Source: Bacteroidales bacterium (GTDB taxonomy: Bacteria; Bacteroidota; Bacteroidia; Bacteroidales; F082). From it: 36,197 bases of DNA. Shown here piece by piece: positions 23,932 to 31,957 of this stretch. The notes under the pieces are model-generated. The model saw only the letters and a program-made list of their open reading frames with translations. It did not search any database and had not been told where the DNA came from. A program made the translations under genes and the position numbers. The DNA lies in NCBI GenBank assembly GCA_017381865.1, contig JAFOBJ010000063.1, positions 1 to 36,197 of the forward strand. The letters run 5' to 3'. Numbering within the stretch: position 1 is the first letter of the stretch; every line of letters starts with the position of its first letter.

Positions 23932-24492
23932 TCAACCGCCAACAACAACGCGTGCGTAGCGAATTACTTTACCATTGAGTTTATAGCCTTTTTGAATTAC
24001 GTCTAATACTTTGCCTTTTTGACTTTCGTCAGTGACAGGAACATTTGTCAGAGCTTCATGTTCATCTGTGTCGAAAACAGCATCTTTGGCATTGATTTCT
24101 TCAAGACCTTTTTGCTCTAATGTGCGTTTGAATTTATTATAAATCAATACTACGCCTTCGTAATTGGCATCGGTTTCCTTGTTTTCCATTGTCTGGATGG
24201 CACGTTCAAAATCATCGAGAATTGGAAGTAAATCAACCATGATGCTTTCTGAAGCTGTCTTAGACAATTCTATTTTTTCTTTGGCTGTACGTTTGCGATA
24301 ATTGTCGAATTCTGAGAAAAGACGTAAGTATTTGTCATTCAACTCGTCGTATTTCTCTTTTAACTCCTCCAATTGTTTGTCGTTTTTGTTTCTCTTGAAT
24401 TTTCTGCCTTTTGATTCTTCTTCATGAATTTCATTGTTGTTAACATCTTCTTGATTGATGTTAACTTTGCCTTCTTCCATTTTTTCTTCCAT
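23932..24492 (-). CDS. grpE: Nucleotide exchange factor GrpE
   Basis: Releases ADP from DnaK so that the chaperone cycle continues; works as a dimer in the cytoplasm. The 186 residues include a disordered acidic/basic N terminus (about 1-40), a long coiled coil (about 38-100; LNDKYLRLFSEFDNYRKRT is the family signature) and a C-terminal beta domain (HEALTNVPV, GYKLNGKVIRYARVVV). The first gene of the grpE-dnaJ pair. No CIRCE element or clear promoter box was found in the 184 bases upstream, so heat-shock control cannot be shown here. Confidence 0.96.
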   Translation of the reverse strand: MEEKMEEGKVNINQEDVNNNEIHEEESKGRKFKRNKNDKQLEELKEKYDELNDKYLRLFSEFDNYRKRTAKEKIELSKTASESIMVDLLPILDDFERAIQTMENKETDANYEGVVLIYNKFKRTLEQKGLEEINAKDAVFDTDEHEALTNVPVTDESQKGKVLDVIQKGYKLNGKVIRYARVVVGG

Positions 24493-24597
24493 GATATATA
24501 TTTTTTTATTTATTTACTTAATAAAATTTCGTTCTGCCACAATCAAATAATTTGCCGTTTTTTAAGGATAAAAATATTTGACAAAATGTCAGATGGT

Positions 24598-24674
24598 TAA
24601 GTCTATAAGTCTATGAGTCTATGAGTCTATGAGTCTATGAGCTTATTGACGTATAGACTTATTGTCTTATTGAC
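24598..24674 (-). repeat. GACTCATA tandem array after the murA stop codon
   Basis: Starting three bases after the murA TAA on the minus strand, related units AGTCAATA, AGACAATA, AGTCTATACGTCAATA and then at least four GACTCATA/GACTTATA fill 77 bases. The rest of the murA-grpE gap (24493-24597) is A/T-rich without a clear signal. Confidence 0.9.
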
Positions 24675-24676
24675 TT

Positions 24677-25981
24677 TTATAATCTTTCAATCTCAACCCC
24701 GAGTTCTCTGAGTCTGCCATCAATGTTTTGATAGCCTCTGTCGATTTGTTCTATATTTTCGATGATGCTTGTTCCTTTTGCTGACAGTGCTGCTATGAGG
24801 AGAGCGACGCCGGCTCTGATGTCAGGCGATGCCATTTTGACTGCGTGCAATTGCTGTGTGCGATCAAGACCGATGACGGTGGCTCTGTGTGGGTCGCATA
24901 AGATAATCTGTGCGCCCATGTCGATAAGCTTGTCAACGAAGAAGAGGCGGCTTTCAAACATTTTCTGATGGATGAGGACCGTTCCTTTTGCTTGTGTTGC
25001 AACGACTAAAACGATGCTGATTAAGTCAGGCGTGAAACCAGGCCAAGGAGCGTCGGCTATTGTTAAAATGCTTCCGTCGATGAAAGTTTCAACTTCGTAA
25101 TGTTCTTGTGCAGGAATATAAATGTCGTCGCCTCTGAATTCCATCTTTATTCCTAATCTTTGGAATGTTTCAGGAATCAAGCCGAGGTCTTTGATGCCAG
25201 CATTTTTTATTGTGAGTTCGGAACCTGTCATAGCTGCCATTCCGATGAAGCTACCTACTTCAATCATGTCGGCGAGCAGACGATGTGTGGTTCCGCCTAA
25301 TTTTGTTACACCTTTAATAATTAATAAGTTTGAGCCGATGCCGCTGATTTGCGCTCCCATGGAGACAAGCATACGGCACAACTGGACGATATAAGGCTCA
25401 CAGGCTGCGTTGAAGATTGTTGTTTCGCCTTGTGCCATAACGGCAGCCATAATGATGTTGGCAGTTCCTGTTACAGAGGCTTCGTTAAGAAGCATATATG
25501 TTCCTTTTAATCCGTCGGAAGGAACTGTAGCGACTTGGCATTTGTTGCCATCTTCGAATGTTGCGCCTAATTTCTGTAATCCTATGATGTGAGTGTCGAG
25601 ACGGCGGCGTCCAATCTTGTCGCCGCCTGGTTTAGGTAAGTAACCTTTGCCGAAACGGGCGAGCATAGGTCCTAATATCATGACGCTGCCTCTCAGACGA
25701 GTTGCTTTTTCAGTGAATGTTTCTGATTCAAAATATGAGAAATTAATCTCTTTGGCTTGAAGCTCCACTACATCAGAAGATATTCTGTTGACACAAACAC
25801 CCATATCGCCAAGTATGTCGATTAGATTGTTGATGTCAGAAATATCTGGCAAATTGGTGATGGTAACTTTTTCTTCGGTAAGAAGACATGCACATAAAAC
25901 TTGCATTGCCTCATTTTTAGCTCCTTGCGGTGTTATGCTTCCATGCAACTTATTACCGCCAACAATTTTGAATTTTCCCAT
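24677..25981 (-). CDS. murA: UDP-N-acetylglucosamine 1-carboxyvinyltransferase
   Basis: Transfers enolpyruvate from PEP to UDP-GlcNAc, the first committed step of peptidoglycan synthesis, in the cytoplasm. 434 residues with the inside-out alpha/beta barrel landmarks: K22-N23 in GAKNEAM, R-rich RLRGSVMILGPMLARFG, and the C-terminal ADIRAGVALLIAALSAKG. The catalytic loop reads PGG-D121-KIGRRRLDTH. E. coli has Cys115 at the D121 position, the residue that fosfomycin alkylates. Asp at this site, as in Mycobacterium tuberculosis, keeps activity and gives insensitivity, so natural fosfomycin resistance is predicted. A TACTTTTG box lies upstream at 26032-26039 (minus). Confidence 0.96.
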   Translation of the reverse strand: MGKFKIVGGNKLHGSITPQGAKNEAMQVLCACLLTEEKVTITNLPDISDINNLIDILGDMGVCVNRISSDVVELQAKEINFSYFESETFTEKATRLRGSVMILGPMLARFGKGYLPKPGGDKIGRRRLDTHIIGLQKLGATFEDGNKCQVATVPSDGLKGTYMLLNEASVTGTANIIMAAVMAQGETTIFNAACEPYIVQLCRMLVSMGAQISGIGSNLLIIKGVTKLGGTTHRLLADMIEVGSFIGMAAMTGSELTIKNAGIKDLGLIPETFQRLGIKMEFRGDDIYIPAQEHYEVETFIDGSILTIADAPWPGFTPDLISIVLVVATQAKGTVLIHQKMFESRLFFVDKLIDMGAQIILCDPHRATVIGLDRTQQLHAVKMASPDIRAGVALLIAALSAKGTSIIENIEQIDRGYQNIDGRLRELGVEIERL

Positions 25982-26031
25982 TTTTTAGTTTATAGTTTAA
26001 AAACTTTAGCCATTAGCCATTCAAATCACTG

Positions 26032-26039
26032 CAAAAGTA
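26032..26039 (-). promoter_or_regulatory. Possible -7 promoter box for murA
   Basis: TACTTTTG on the minus strand fits TAnnTTTG, 50 bases before the murA ATG. No TTG is found at the usual -33 spacing. Confidence 0.4.
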
Positions 26040-26235
26040 ATGAAATTTTCAATACGAACCTGATACGAAGTTGGTATGAATGAGGTACGAATTAGGTAAG
26101 ATGAAAAAATATCCAAAGTCCTTCTGAGCTTGTCGAAGATACAAGCTTGTGCAAAGAACAGTAGCTTTTATTATACAACTGGTAAAATTATAGATAATCA
26201 ATGATTTACCCCCCCCTGAAAATTTTATAAAACAC

Positions 26236-26266
26236 TTGCTTTTTTTTAATAAAATTATAAACTTTG
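26236..26266 (+). promoter_or_regulatory. Orphan promoter-like sequence
   Basis: TTG (26236-26238), a 19-base spacer and TAAACTTTG (26258-26266, one base longer than consensus) point into the gene-free stretch 25982-26828. It lies just after a run of eight C (26211-26218) and 13 bases before the direct repeat at 26279. No open frame of note follows for over 500 bases. The remainder of the stretch holds the direct repeat, dispersed element copy 3 and an A/T-rich lead into the lipoprotein gene. Confidence 0.3.
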
Positions 26267-26278
26267 CGGATGGAATTA

Positions 26279-26400
26279 GGAATCTTGTAGAGACGTATCA
26301 ATTACACCATAAAAATAAACAATATGTAATTGCTGCGTCTCAAAATGGAGAATAAAAAATGTAGAATTGAACTCTGCGCTCCTCTGCGTCTCTACGAGAG
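26279..26400 (+). repeat. Direct repeat, left copy, with internal hairpin
   Basis: Begins GGAATCTTGTAGAGACG, contains a variable inverted repeat (ATCAATTAC...GTAATTG) and ends with CTCTGCG, TCCTCTGCGTCTCT and CGAGAG. It matches 27783-27891 in both ends and layout; the two copies flank the lipoprotein gene in the same orientation. Confidence 0.85.
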
Positions 26401-26482
26401 GATTTTTGGGAGTTAAGGGTATAAGGAATTTTCTAATTTAGGAATTATTGTTTTGGCTCGCGGCTAAGAATTAGTAGCTCCC

Positions 26483-26567
26483 AATGCGTTAGGGATTGAA
26501 GCGGCATCCTTTTGGAGCGTAGCGGAAAAAGATATAGCGGAAAGCCCGACGGCGGAGCCGGAACGCC
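26483..26567 (+). repeat. Dispersed intergenic element, copy 3 (short middle)
   Basis: Both boxes of copies 1 and 2 are present but the variable middle is only about 15 bases. The 3' stem CGGC/GCCG is kept (26550-26553 with 26557-26560), with a three-base GGA loop. Confidence 0.85.
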
Positions 26568-26828
26568 CATATAAAGAAAAGTGTAGAGTTGAGAGAGTAG
26601 AGTTTATAGTTGTTGAAATCTGAAAGATGAAAATATGACAATAAAATTGATGGAAAAATATGGGAAAATTATATCCAAAATAATTATAAATTGCTATTTG
26701 TCAATGTTATATACTTTGTGGAATGGCAAAGTCATATATGCATAAAAATGCATAGCTTATTGTCTTGACTAATTTTGGTCTTTTCGATAATTTTGAGTGA
26801 AAAATTTAATCTTTAAAAATTTAAAAAG

Positions 26829-27767
26829 ATGAAAAAAGTAGTTTTATTCATTTCATTTTTGATGATTGCATTATCGTTCTCATCATGTAAAAAAGAAGGC
26901 AACGATGGATTTTATAATCCTAAAGAAAAGATTGACAGAATCTACATTGAAAATTACAAAGGCGAGAAATATCTCTATGAACAATGGAACTGGGATAATA
27001 ATCAGCTGAAGAGTATCGACAGACAAGATGAAAACGGAACTATTGTAAATACTGAGACTTATTATTATGATAATGATGGTCGCATTACAATGGTACATGG
27101 CACCGAATTTGGCGGACGATATTCAAAATATTATTACAAAGATGGATTTCTGGACTATGTAGAATCTTATTACGATGTGTTTGAATTTGTTAACTATAAC
27201 AATATGTTTGATACTACATTGTACGATGTGTTTAGTGCAAGGTTTGACTTCTTTTATGATTCGGATAATAAGTTGTGTGAAGTCGAAATAACTGATAATG
27301 ATTTTACTGATTATTTCACATGTAAGTCGGCAAATATATTCAATCCGTTGAGATACATGCTACCCGATAATTTTATTGAAGGAATTGAAAGGATTATGAA
27401 ATACAATGCAGAACATCATGATTCTAGAGCTTTCAAGTCAGTTGTACAAATTGAATGGGATGGCAACAATATCTCAAAGATTAAAAATGGTTCATATATA
27501 GAAACGTATAAATATGACGACAAAATTAATCCATACAATAAATTGTATGATCATCTTGCTGCAGGTGTTTATAAGAAATTCTCTAATGAAAACAATATTA
27601 CATATTGTTTATACAATTGGGATTATGACTCAGCAGAACGCACTTTCGTTTATGAATATAAAAACGATTTGCCAGTAAAAAGAATCTCGGAAGGAGAAAC
27701 TGAGGATTATTACGCAATAGGTGTCAATGTGATTACTTCCGGCACCTATTATTACGAATATAAATAA
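26829..27767 (+). CDS. Predicted lipoprotein of unknown function
   Basis: 312 residues with a lipoprotein signal peptide: K2-K3, a hydrophobic core and lipobox SFSSC with C20 as the acylation site. The following KKEGND is mixed-charge and only loosely like the surface-export signals known in Bacteroidota lipoproteins. The mature part is very rich in Tyr, Asp and Asn, with recurring short strands such as YYYDNDGRITMV, YYKDGFLDYV and YIETYKYDD, which suggest a repeated beta structure similar to YD-type repeats. No enzyme motif is seen. It is the only plus-strand gene between murA and the DUF4290 gene and is bracketed by direct repeats, so it may be a recent arrival. A weak TATACTTTG (26710-26718) could be its promoter. 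Confidence 0.8.
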   Translation: MKKVVLFISFLMIALSFSSCKKEGNDGFYNPKEKIDRIYIENYKGEKYLYEQWNWDNNQLKSIDRQDENGTIVNTETYYYDNDGRITMVHGTEFGGRYSKYYYKDGFLDYVESYYDVFEFVNYNNMFDTTLYDVFSARFDFFYDSDNKLCEVEITDNDFTDYFTCKSANIFNPLRYMLPDNFIEGIERIMKYNAEHHDSRAFKSVVQIEWDGNNISKIKNGSYIETYKYDDKINPYNKLYDHLAAGVYKKFSNENNITYCLYNWDYDSAERTFVYEYKNDLPVKRISEGETEDYYAIGVNVITSGTYYYEYK

Positions 27768-27782
27768 TTCAATTAAAATATA

Positions 27783-27891
27783 AGGAATCTTGTAGAGACG
27801 CGTCAACAATACCTATGAAATAAAAAATAGATTGTTGACACGTCTCAAGAATGAAAAATGAACTCTGCGTTCCTCTGCGTCTCTGCGAGAG
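27783..27891 (+). repeat. Direct repeat, right copy, with internal hairpin
   Basis: Same ends as 26279-26400 (GGAATCTTGTAGAGACG ... TCCTCTGCGTCTCTGCGAGAG). The internal inverted repeat differs in sequence (GTCAACAAT / ATTGTTGAC), so pairing is kept while bases change. It starts 16 bases after the lipoprotein stop. Confidence 0.85.
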
Positions 27892-27931
27892 AAATGCATA
27901 CCAAAGTCCGTTGTCCGTTGACATTAAAATA

Positions 27932-27972
27932 AAGGGCATCTCTATTCCGTTACGAAAAGAAGAGATGCCCTC
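27932..27972 (-). terminator. Hairpin ending the helicase-DUF4290 transcript
   Basis: GGGCATCTCT (27934-27943) pairs perfectly with AGAGATGCCC (27961-27970) across a 17-base loop. On the minus strand it lies 22 bases after the DUF4290 stop and is followed by a T-rich stretch. Related to the stem at 4578-4612. Upstream at 27904-27921 is a short GTCCGTT tandem. Confidence 0.7.
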
Positions 27973-27993
27973 TATGATTTTATTTCATATAAT

Positions 27994-28662
27994 TTATTTC
28001 TTTGTTGGTCTGTTTGGATTCGGCATTTTTTTTACCTGCTGCTTCTTCGCCTTTTTCTTTTTGGCTTGTTGCTGTTGTTGGATAGGCTGTGGCTTGCCTA
28101 AAATTTCATTGGTGGATGTTAGTTTTGTTTCGGCTGGCATTGTAAATGCTTCTCCTGAAAGTTTATGTAAATCGTCGAGAATCAATAAATCATTTACGGT
28201 TTCACGGTTCCAATTGAGATAGTCTCTCTTCATCTGATTGGCTACAGCTAATAAAAGAGCTTCTTTCTTTGGACCATCTTCAATTTCTTTGATTTTATTT
28301 ATAAATTCCTTGATATAATTGCCGTAATGTCCTTGTTTTATTTCATGCTTTTGATAACCAACATGTTCTGGTTTGCTGACAATGACTCCTTGTTGTGGAG
28401 GTTCATACGGACTATCAACATCTAATTTATAATCAGAAATGATGTATAAATGGTCCCATAATTTATGTATGTAATCATTCGACTCTTTTACTTGTGGATG
28501 CATTTGCGCCATAACACTGACAATGAAATGGGCGGCTTCTGTGCGCTTTTCTCTGTCTTCAATCTCAAGTAAGTGCTTGATCATAATCTGAATGTTACGA
28601 CCATACTCGGAAATTATTAATTTCTCTCTTTCTGTATTATATTTTAGACCTTCTTTATTCAT
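27994..28662 (-). CDS. DUF4290 family protein
   Basis: 222 residues, recognised as the Bacteroidota-specific DUF4290 family from its N terminus (LKYNTEREKLIISEYGRNIQ) and the IEDREKR and LWDHLYIISDY segments. The protein is mainly helical and soluble, with no signal peptide. Residues about 185-222 are a low-complexity basic tail rich in Gln and Lys, which could bind nucleic acid. No biochemical role is known to me. It starts 48 bases after the helicase stop on the same strand and is probably co-transcribed. From memory, this gene often sits next to murA in Bacteroidota; here about 2 kb of repeats and a lipoprotein gene separate them. Confidence 0.85.
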   Translation of the reverse strand: MNKEGLKYNTEREKLIISEYGRNIQIMIKHLLEIEDREKRTEAAHFIVSVMAQMHPQVKESNDYIHKLWDHLYIISDYKLDVDSPYEPPQQGVIVSKPEHVGYQKHEIKQGHYGNYIKEFINKIKEIEDGPKKEALLLAVANQMKRDYLNWNRETVNDLLILDDLHKLSGEAFTMPAETKLTSTNEILGKPQPIQQQQQAKKKKAKKQQVKKMPNPNRPTKK

Positions 28663-28710
28663 AAATATTGTGTTGTTTTTTGTGTTAACATTTACTGTTG
28701 TTAAATGTTT

Positions 28711-31053
28711 TTATTTTAGAATATTTAGTTTTGCAAATTTAAGCATTAATTGTTTCGTTCCGCATTCGTCAAAAAGAACGGTGGCTTTTTTATTTGGACC
28801 GATGCCTTCAACCTTAGCGACTGTTCCTTGACCGAATTTCTGATGCAGAACTCTCATGCCTTCTTCAATTTCATCTGGTGATGCTGCTGAAAAATCAGAG
28901 ACATTATTGCTTGGTGTAGCACTGATGTTTTTATTAATGTTACTATTAATATAAGGTGTATTTTGTTTTGCTTCTGTTTTTCTTTGAAATTCTTTTTTCT
29001 CTTGAAAACTTTTCGAGAAAGGATTGCTGAAATTTACACCTTCATTAAAACTGGATGTTCCTCTGAATGAAGCTTTCCTTGTCCTTTCTATTAATGATTG
29101 ATCTATTTCTTCAATGAAACGTGATGGTTCGCTTAATGTAAGATTACCCCAACGGTAACGGCTTTCGGCATAACTTAAAACTAATTTCTTCTCTGCGCGT
29201 GTCAACGCAACATAAAATAATCGTCTTTCTTCTTCCAAATCTTCACGAGTGCTTAGCGACTGAACTCCAGGGAAAAGATTTTCCTCCAAACCAACAATAT
29301 AAACGTATGGGAATTCCAGTCCTTTTGCGCTGTGAATTGTCATTAAGGTTACATAATCTGCATTTTCGTCATCTTTTTTATCCTGATCGCTCAAAAGAGC
29401 TACGTCTTCCATGAATTTGTTAAGAGTGACTTCGTTTTGCTCACCTGTGACTTCATCGACTTGTTTGTCTGAAAATTCCATGATGGCATTGAGGAGTTCC
29501 TCAATATTATCAACACGTGCAGCGCCTTCCGGAGTGTCGTCTTCTTTTAAATCTTTGATTATGCCAACGGTGTTGCAGATGTGTTTTGCTAACTCTATTG
29601 CGTTTTGTTTGTCTAAAAGAGTTTGAAAACTTTTAATCATCGTTGCAAAATTACGCAATTTATTTGCGGTTCCACTATTAAAATCTTGTGGCATCGGTTC
29701 GTTCTCGTTGGCGATGACGTCCCATATTCCTTTATTGCGTTCATCGGCAACAACCATAAGGCGTTCAATTGTTGTTTTTCCGATTCCTCTTGCAGGATAA
29801 TTTATGATACGAAGTAACGCTTGTTCGTCATGCGGATTTATGACGATGCGGAAATAGGCGAGGAGATCCTTAACTTCTTTTCTGTCGTAGAATGAAAGAC
29901 CACCATATATTTTATAAGGTATATTTTTCTTGCGTAATGCTTCTTCTAAAGAACGTGACTGTGAGTTGGTTCTGTATAAAATGGCAAAATCTTTATTATT
30001 TAGCTGTTTCGACATTTTATATCCAAAAATGGAATTCGCAACCAACGTGCCTTCTTCATTGTCTGATGTAGCTCGCAAAACTGTAATGAGATCTCCTTCT
30101 TCGTTGTCTGACCAAACTTTTTTCTTGATTTGATCTTTGTTATGATCTATTACACTATTTGCTGCATTGACAATTGTTTGTGTCGAACGATAGTTCTGTT
30201 CAAGACGTATGAGCTTTTGTTCTGGATAATCTGTTTTGAAGTTTAATATGTTTTGAATGTTTGCACCACGGAATCCGTAAATACTTTGTGCATCGTCGCC
30301 AACAACGCAAATATTTTCTCTCATAGCTGCAATTCTTCGTATGATAAGATATTGAGCATAATTGGTGTCTTGATACTCGTCAACTAAAATATATTCAAAA
30401 CGTTGTTGGTATTTGTATAATATTTCAGGAAAATCACGCAACAACACATTTGTATAAAATAAAATGTCATCAAAATCCATCGCGTTGGCGCGTTGTAACC
30501 TGTTGTTATAGGTCTTGAAAATTTCTCCTATGAGAGGTTTGTTGGCTCTTAAATCTTGTTGTTGTATTTCAAAATTATTGCAATAATCTTCAGGAGTGTA
30601 TAATGCAGACTTCGCCATAGAAATACGGTGGAGTATATTTTTGGCAGGATATGCTTTAGTATCTAACTCGCGTTCTTTTAAAATTGCATTTATAAGTTGC
30701 TTGGAATCATCAGTGTCATAAATCGTAAAATCAGGAGTAAAGCCTAAATGTTGCGCTTCAATTCTTAAAATACGAGCAAAAATGGAGTGAAACGTTCCCA
30801 TCCATACGTTACGGGCTGCATGAGGATCTACGAGCTTCATTATACGATCCTTCATTTCTTTTGCAGCTTTGTTCGTAAAAGTAAGTGCCATGATAGAAAA
30901 AGGATTTACGCCTTCTTGTATCATATATGCAATACGATGTGTGAGAGCTTTGGTTTTTCCAGAGCCAGCACCCGCAATAACCATAACTGGACCCTCAATA
31001 GTCGTAACTGCTTCTTTTTGAGGGTTATTTAAACCATTAAGTATATCTGTCAC
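28711..31053 (-). CDS. UvrD/PcrA-type DNA helicase
   Basis: 780-residue superfamily 1A 3'-5' helicase that unwinds DNA in repair and clears stalled complexes. Motifs seen in order are the Q-motif region LNNPQKEAV (8-16), Walker A GAGSGKT (28-34), motif II VDEYQDTNYAQ, motif III GDDAQSIYGFRGA, motif IV LEQNYRST, motif V TIHSAKGLEFPYVYIVGLEE, and motif VI VALTRAEKKL. After a variable linker the C-terminal Tudor-like domain (about 725-780; VLHQKFGQGTVAKVEG) is the one that binds RNA polymerase in PcrA. RecB and Rep are less likely because of that C-terminal domain. The choice between pcrA and uvrD as a name is a matter of convention. It heads a two-gene unit with DUF4290. Confidence 0.94.
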   Translation of the reverse strand: MTDILNGLNNPQKEAVTTIEGPVMVIAGAGSGKTKALTHRIAYMIQEGVNPFSIMALTFTNKAAKEMKDRIMKLVDPHAARNVWMGTFHSIFARILRIEAQHLGFTPDFTIYDTDDSKQLINAILKERELDTKAYPAKNILHRISMAKSALYTPEDYCNNFEIQQQDLRANKPLIGEIFKTYNNRLQRANAMDFDDILFYTNVLLRDFPEILYKYQQRFEYILVDEYQDTNYAQYLIIRRIAAMRENICVVGDDAQSIYGFRGANIQNILNFKTDYPEQKLIRLEQNYRSTQTIVNAANSVIDHNKDQIKKKVWSDNEEGDLITVLRATSDNEEGTLVANSIFGYKMSKQLNNKDFAILYRTNSQSRSLEEALRKKNIPYKIYGGLSFYDRKEVKDLLAYFRIVINPHDEQALLRIINYPARGIGKTTIERLMVVADERNKGIWDVIANENEPMPQDFNSGTANKLRNFATMIKSFQTLLDKQNAIELAKHICNTVGIIKDLKEDDTPEGAARVDNIEELLNAIMEFSDKQVDEVTGEQNEVTLNKFMEDVALLSDQDKKDDENADYVTLMTIHSAKGLEFPYVYIVGLEENLFPGVQSLSTREDLEEERRLFYVALTRAEKKLVLSYAESRYRWGNLTLSEPSRFIEEIDQSLIERTRKASFRGTSSFNEGVNFSNPFSKSFQEKKEFQRKTEAKQNTPYINSNINKNISATPSNNVSDFSAASPDEIEEGMRVLHQKFGQGTVAKVEGIGPNKKATVLFDECGTKQLMLKFAKLNILK

Positions 31054-31238
31054 TTTGAATTATTATTTTTGCAAATTTAATAAAATAAAACCAAATATAT
31101 TGCTATTCTCCATTTTTTTACATTAATAATAAGGTAAAAAATTGGGTTTTGAGAATGGAAAAAAACAGTCTAACTTCCAAAAACCCGAAGCAGGATAGAG
31201 GTTTTAAAAAAAAATGATAAAAAAAGTTTCACAAAGTG

Positions 31239-31268
31239 TTGGTTATTAAAGAAAAAGTTGTATCTTTG
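31239..31268 (+). promoter_or_regulatory. Promoter of the str/S10 ribosomal protein operon
   Basis: TTG (31239-31241), a 19-base spacer and TATCTTTG (31261-31268) match the Bacteroidota consensus exactly. Transcription should start about 31275, giving a leader of about 260 bases. Minus-strand -7 boxes for the helicase (TAAATTTG 31072-31079, TATATTTG 31092-31099) are also present in this 481-base divergent gap, but lack -33 partners. Confidence 0.85.
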
Positions 31269-31275
31269 CACTCGG

Positions 31276-31534
31276 AAAAAAGTTAGAAAAAATAACTTTG
31301 CGAATGAGATAGTTAAGGGACCTGATAAGTTAAACGTTAGAGGTTTCTGTACCGTAAGTAATTAAAAATCAAGTTCTTGGGAGCTTATGGTATGTTTAGC
31401 AATATGTCAGGTAATGACTGTATTTCCCTAAAACTATGTTGTTTAAAGAGCGAAATTTCGAGCTATTTGATAAGAAACAAAGGGGAGTTTTCCCTAATTG
31501 AATGGATAGAAATTAGTAATTTAAAGAAAAAGAA
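31276..31534 (+). promoter_or_regulatory. Candidate structured RNA leader of rpsL
   Basis: About 260 transcribed, non-coding bases precede rpsL. Possible pairings, found by eye, are AGTTAAGGGA (31311-31320) with TCCCTAAAACT (31425-31435), then CCTGA (31321-31325) with TCAGG (31407-31411), then AAAC (31332-31335) with GTTT (31394-31397), enclosing small hairpins. A separate hairpin AGGGGA GTT TTCCCT (31481-31495) lies about 40 bases before the ATG. TTTCCCTAA occurs twice (31423-31431 and 31489-31497), so AGGGGA has two possible partners, as in a switch. No short leader peptide was recognised. Confidence 0.55.
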
Positions 31535-31921
31535 ATGCCAACGATTCAACAATTAGTCCGCAAAGGACGTCAAAAATTGGAAGACAAGAGTAAATCTCCT
31601 GCCTTGGATTCGTGCCCACAACGCCGTGGTGTTTGTGTACGTGTTTACACAACAACACCTAAGAAGCCTAATTCAGCTATGCGTAAAGTTGCTAGGGTTC
31701 GTTTGACCAATCAGAAAGAAGTTAATGCTTATATCCCTGGTGAAGGTCACAATTTGCAGGAACACTCAATCGTGATGATTAGAGGTGGTCGTGTTAAAGA
31801 TCTTCCAGGTGTACGTTATCACATCATCCGTGGTGCTTTAGATACAGCTGGTGTAGATGGTCGTGCACAACGTAGATCAAAATACGGCGCAAAACGTCCT
31901 AAAAAGGCCGCTAAGAAGTAA
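31535..31921 (+). CDS. rpsL: 30S ribosomal protein S12
   Basis: Decoding-centre protein of the small subunit. 128 residues, with the conserved [16 protein letters not shown] loop and [13 protein letters not shown] loop. K43 and K88, whose changes give streptomycin resistance in E. coli, are unchanged, so this looks like the sensitive form. D89, the residue methylthiolated by RimO in E. coli, is also present. First gene of the str operon; rpsG follows after 36 bases. Confidence 0.98.
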   Translation: MPTIQQLVRKGRQKLEDKSKSPALDSCPQRRGVCVRVYTTTPKKPNSAMRKVARVRLTNQKEVNAYIPGEGHNLQEHSIVMIRGGRVKDLPGVRYHIIRGALDTAGVDGRAQRRSKYGAKRPKKAAKK

Positions 31922-31957
31922 AAATTGTTAAACGGTAAAAGTTTAGAACATTAAAAC

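Noticed and set aside
24493..24600. CIRCE/HrcA operator before grpE
   Set aside because: The 9-base inverted repeat TTAGCACTC-N9-GAGTGCTAA is absent.
25982..26828. Insertion sequence in the repeat-rich gap after murA
   Set aside because: No transposase frame, terminal inverted repeats or clear target duplication could be found.
27851..28222. 123-codon plus-strand frame
   Set aside because: It starts in the right direct repeat, crosses a terminator hairpin and runs antisense to the DUF4290 gene; low-complexity Phe/Cys composition is the reverse complement of its Lys/Gln-rich tail.
28687..28709. Small inverted repeat AACATTTA/TAAATGTT between the helicase and DUF4290 genes
   Set aside because: Could be a hairpin, but on the transcribed strand no T-run follows and the sequence is A/T-only enough to arise by chance.
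31276..31534. tRNA or known riboswitch in the rpsL leader
   Set aside because: No cloverleaf, T-loop GTTCRA motif or recognisable riboswitch core was seen; kept only as an unnamed leader candidate.
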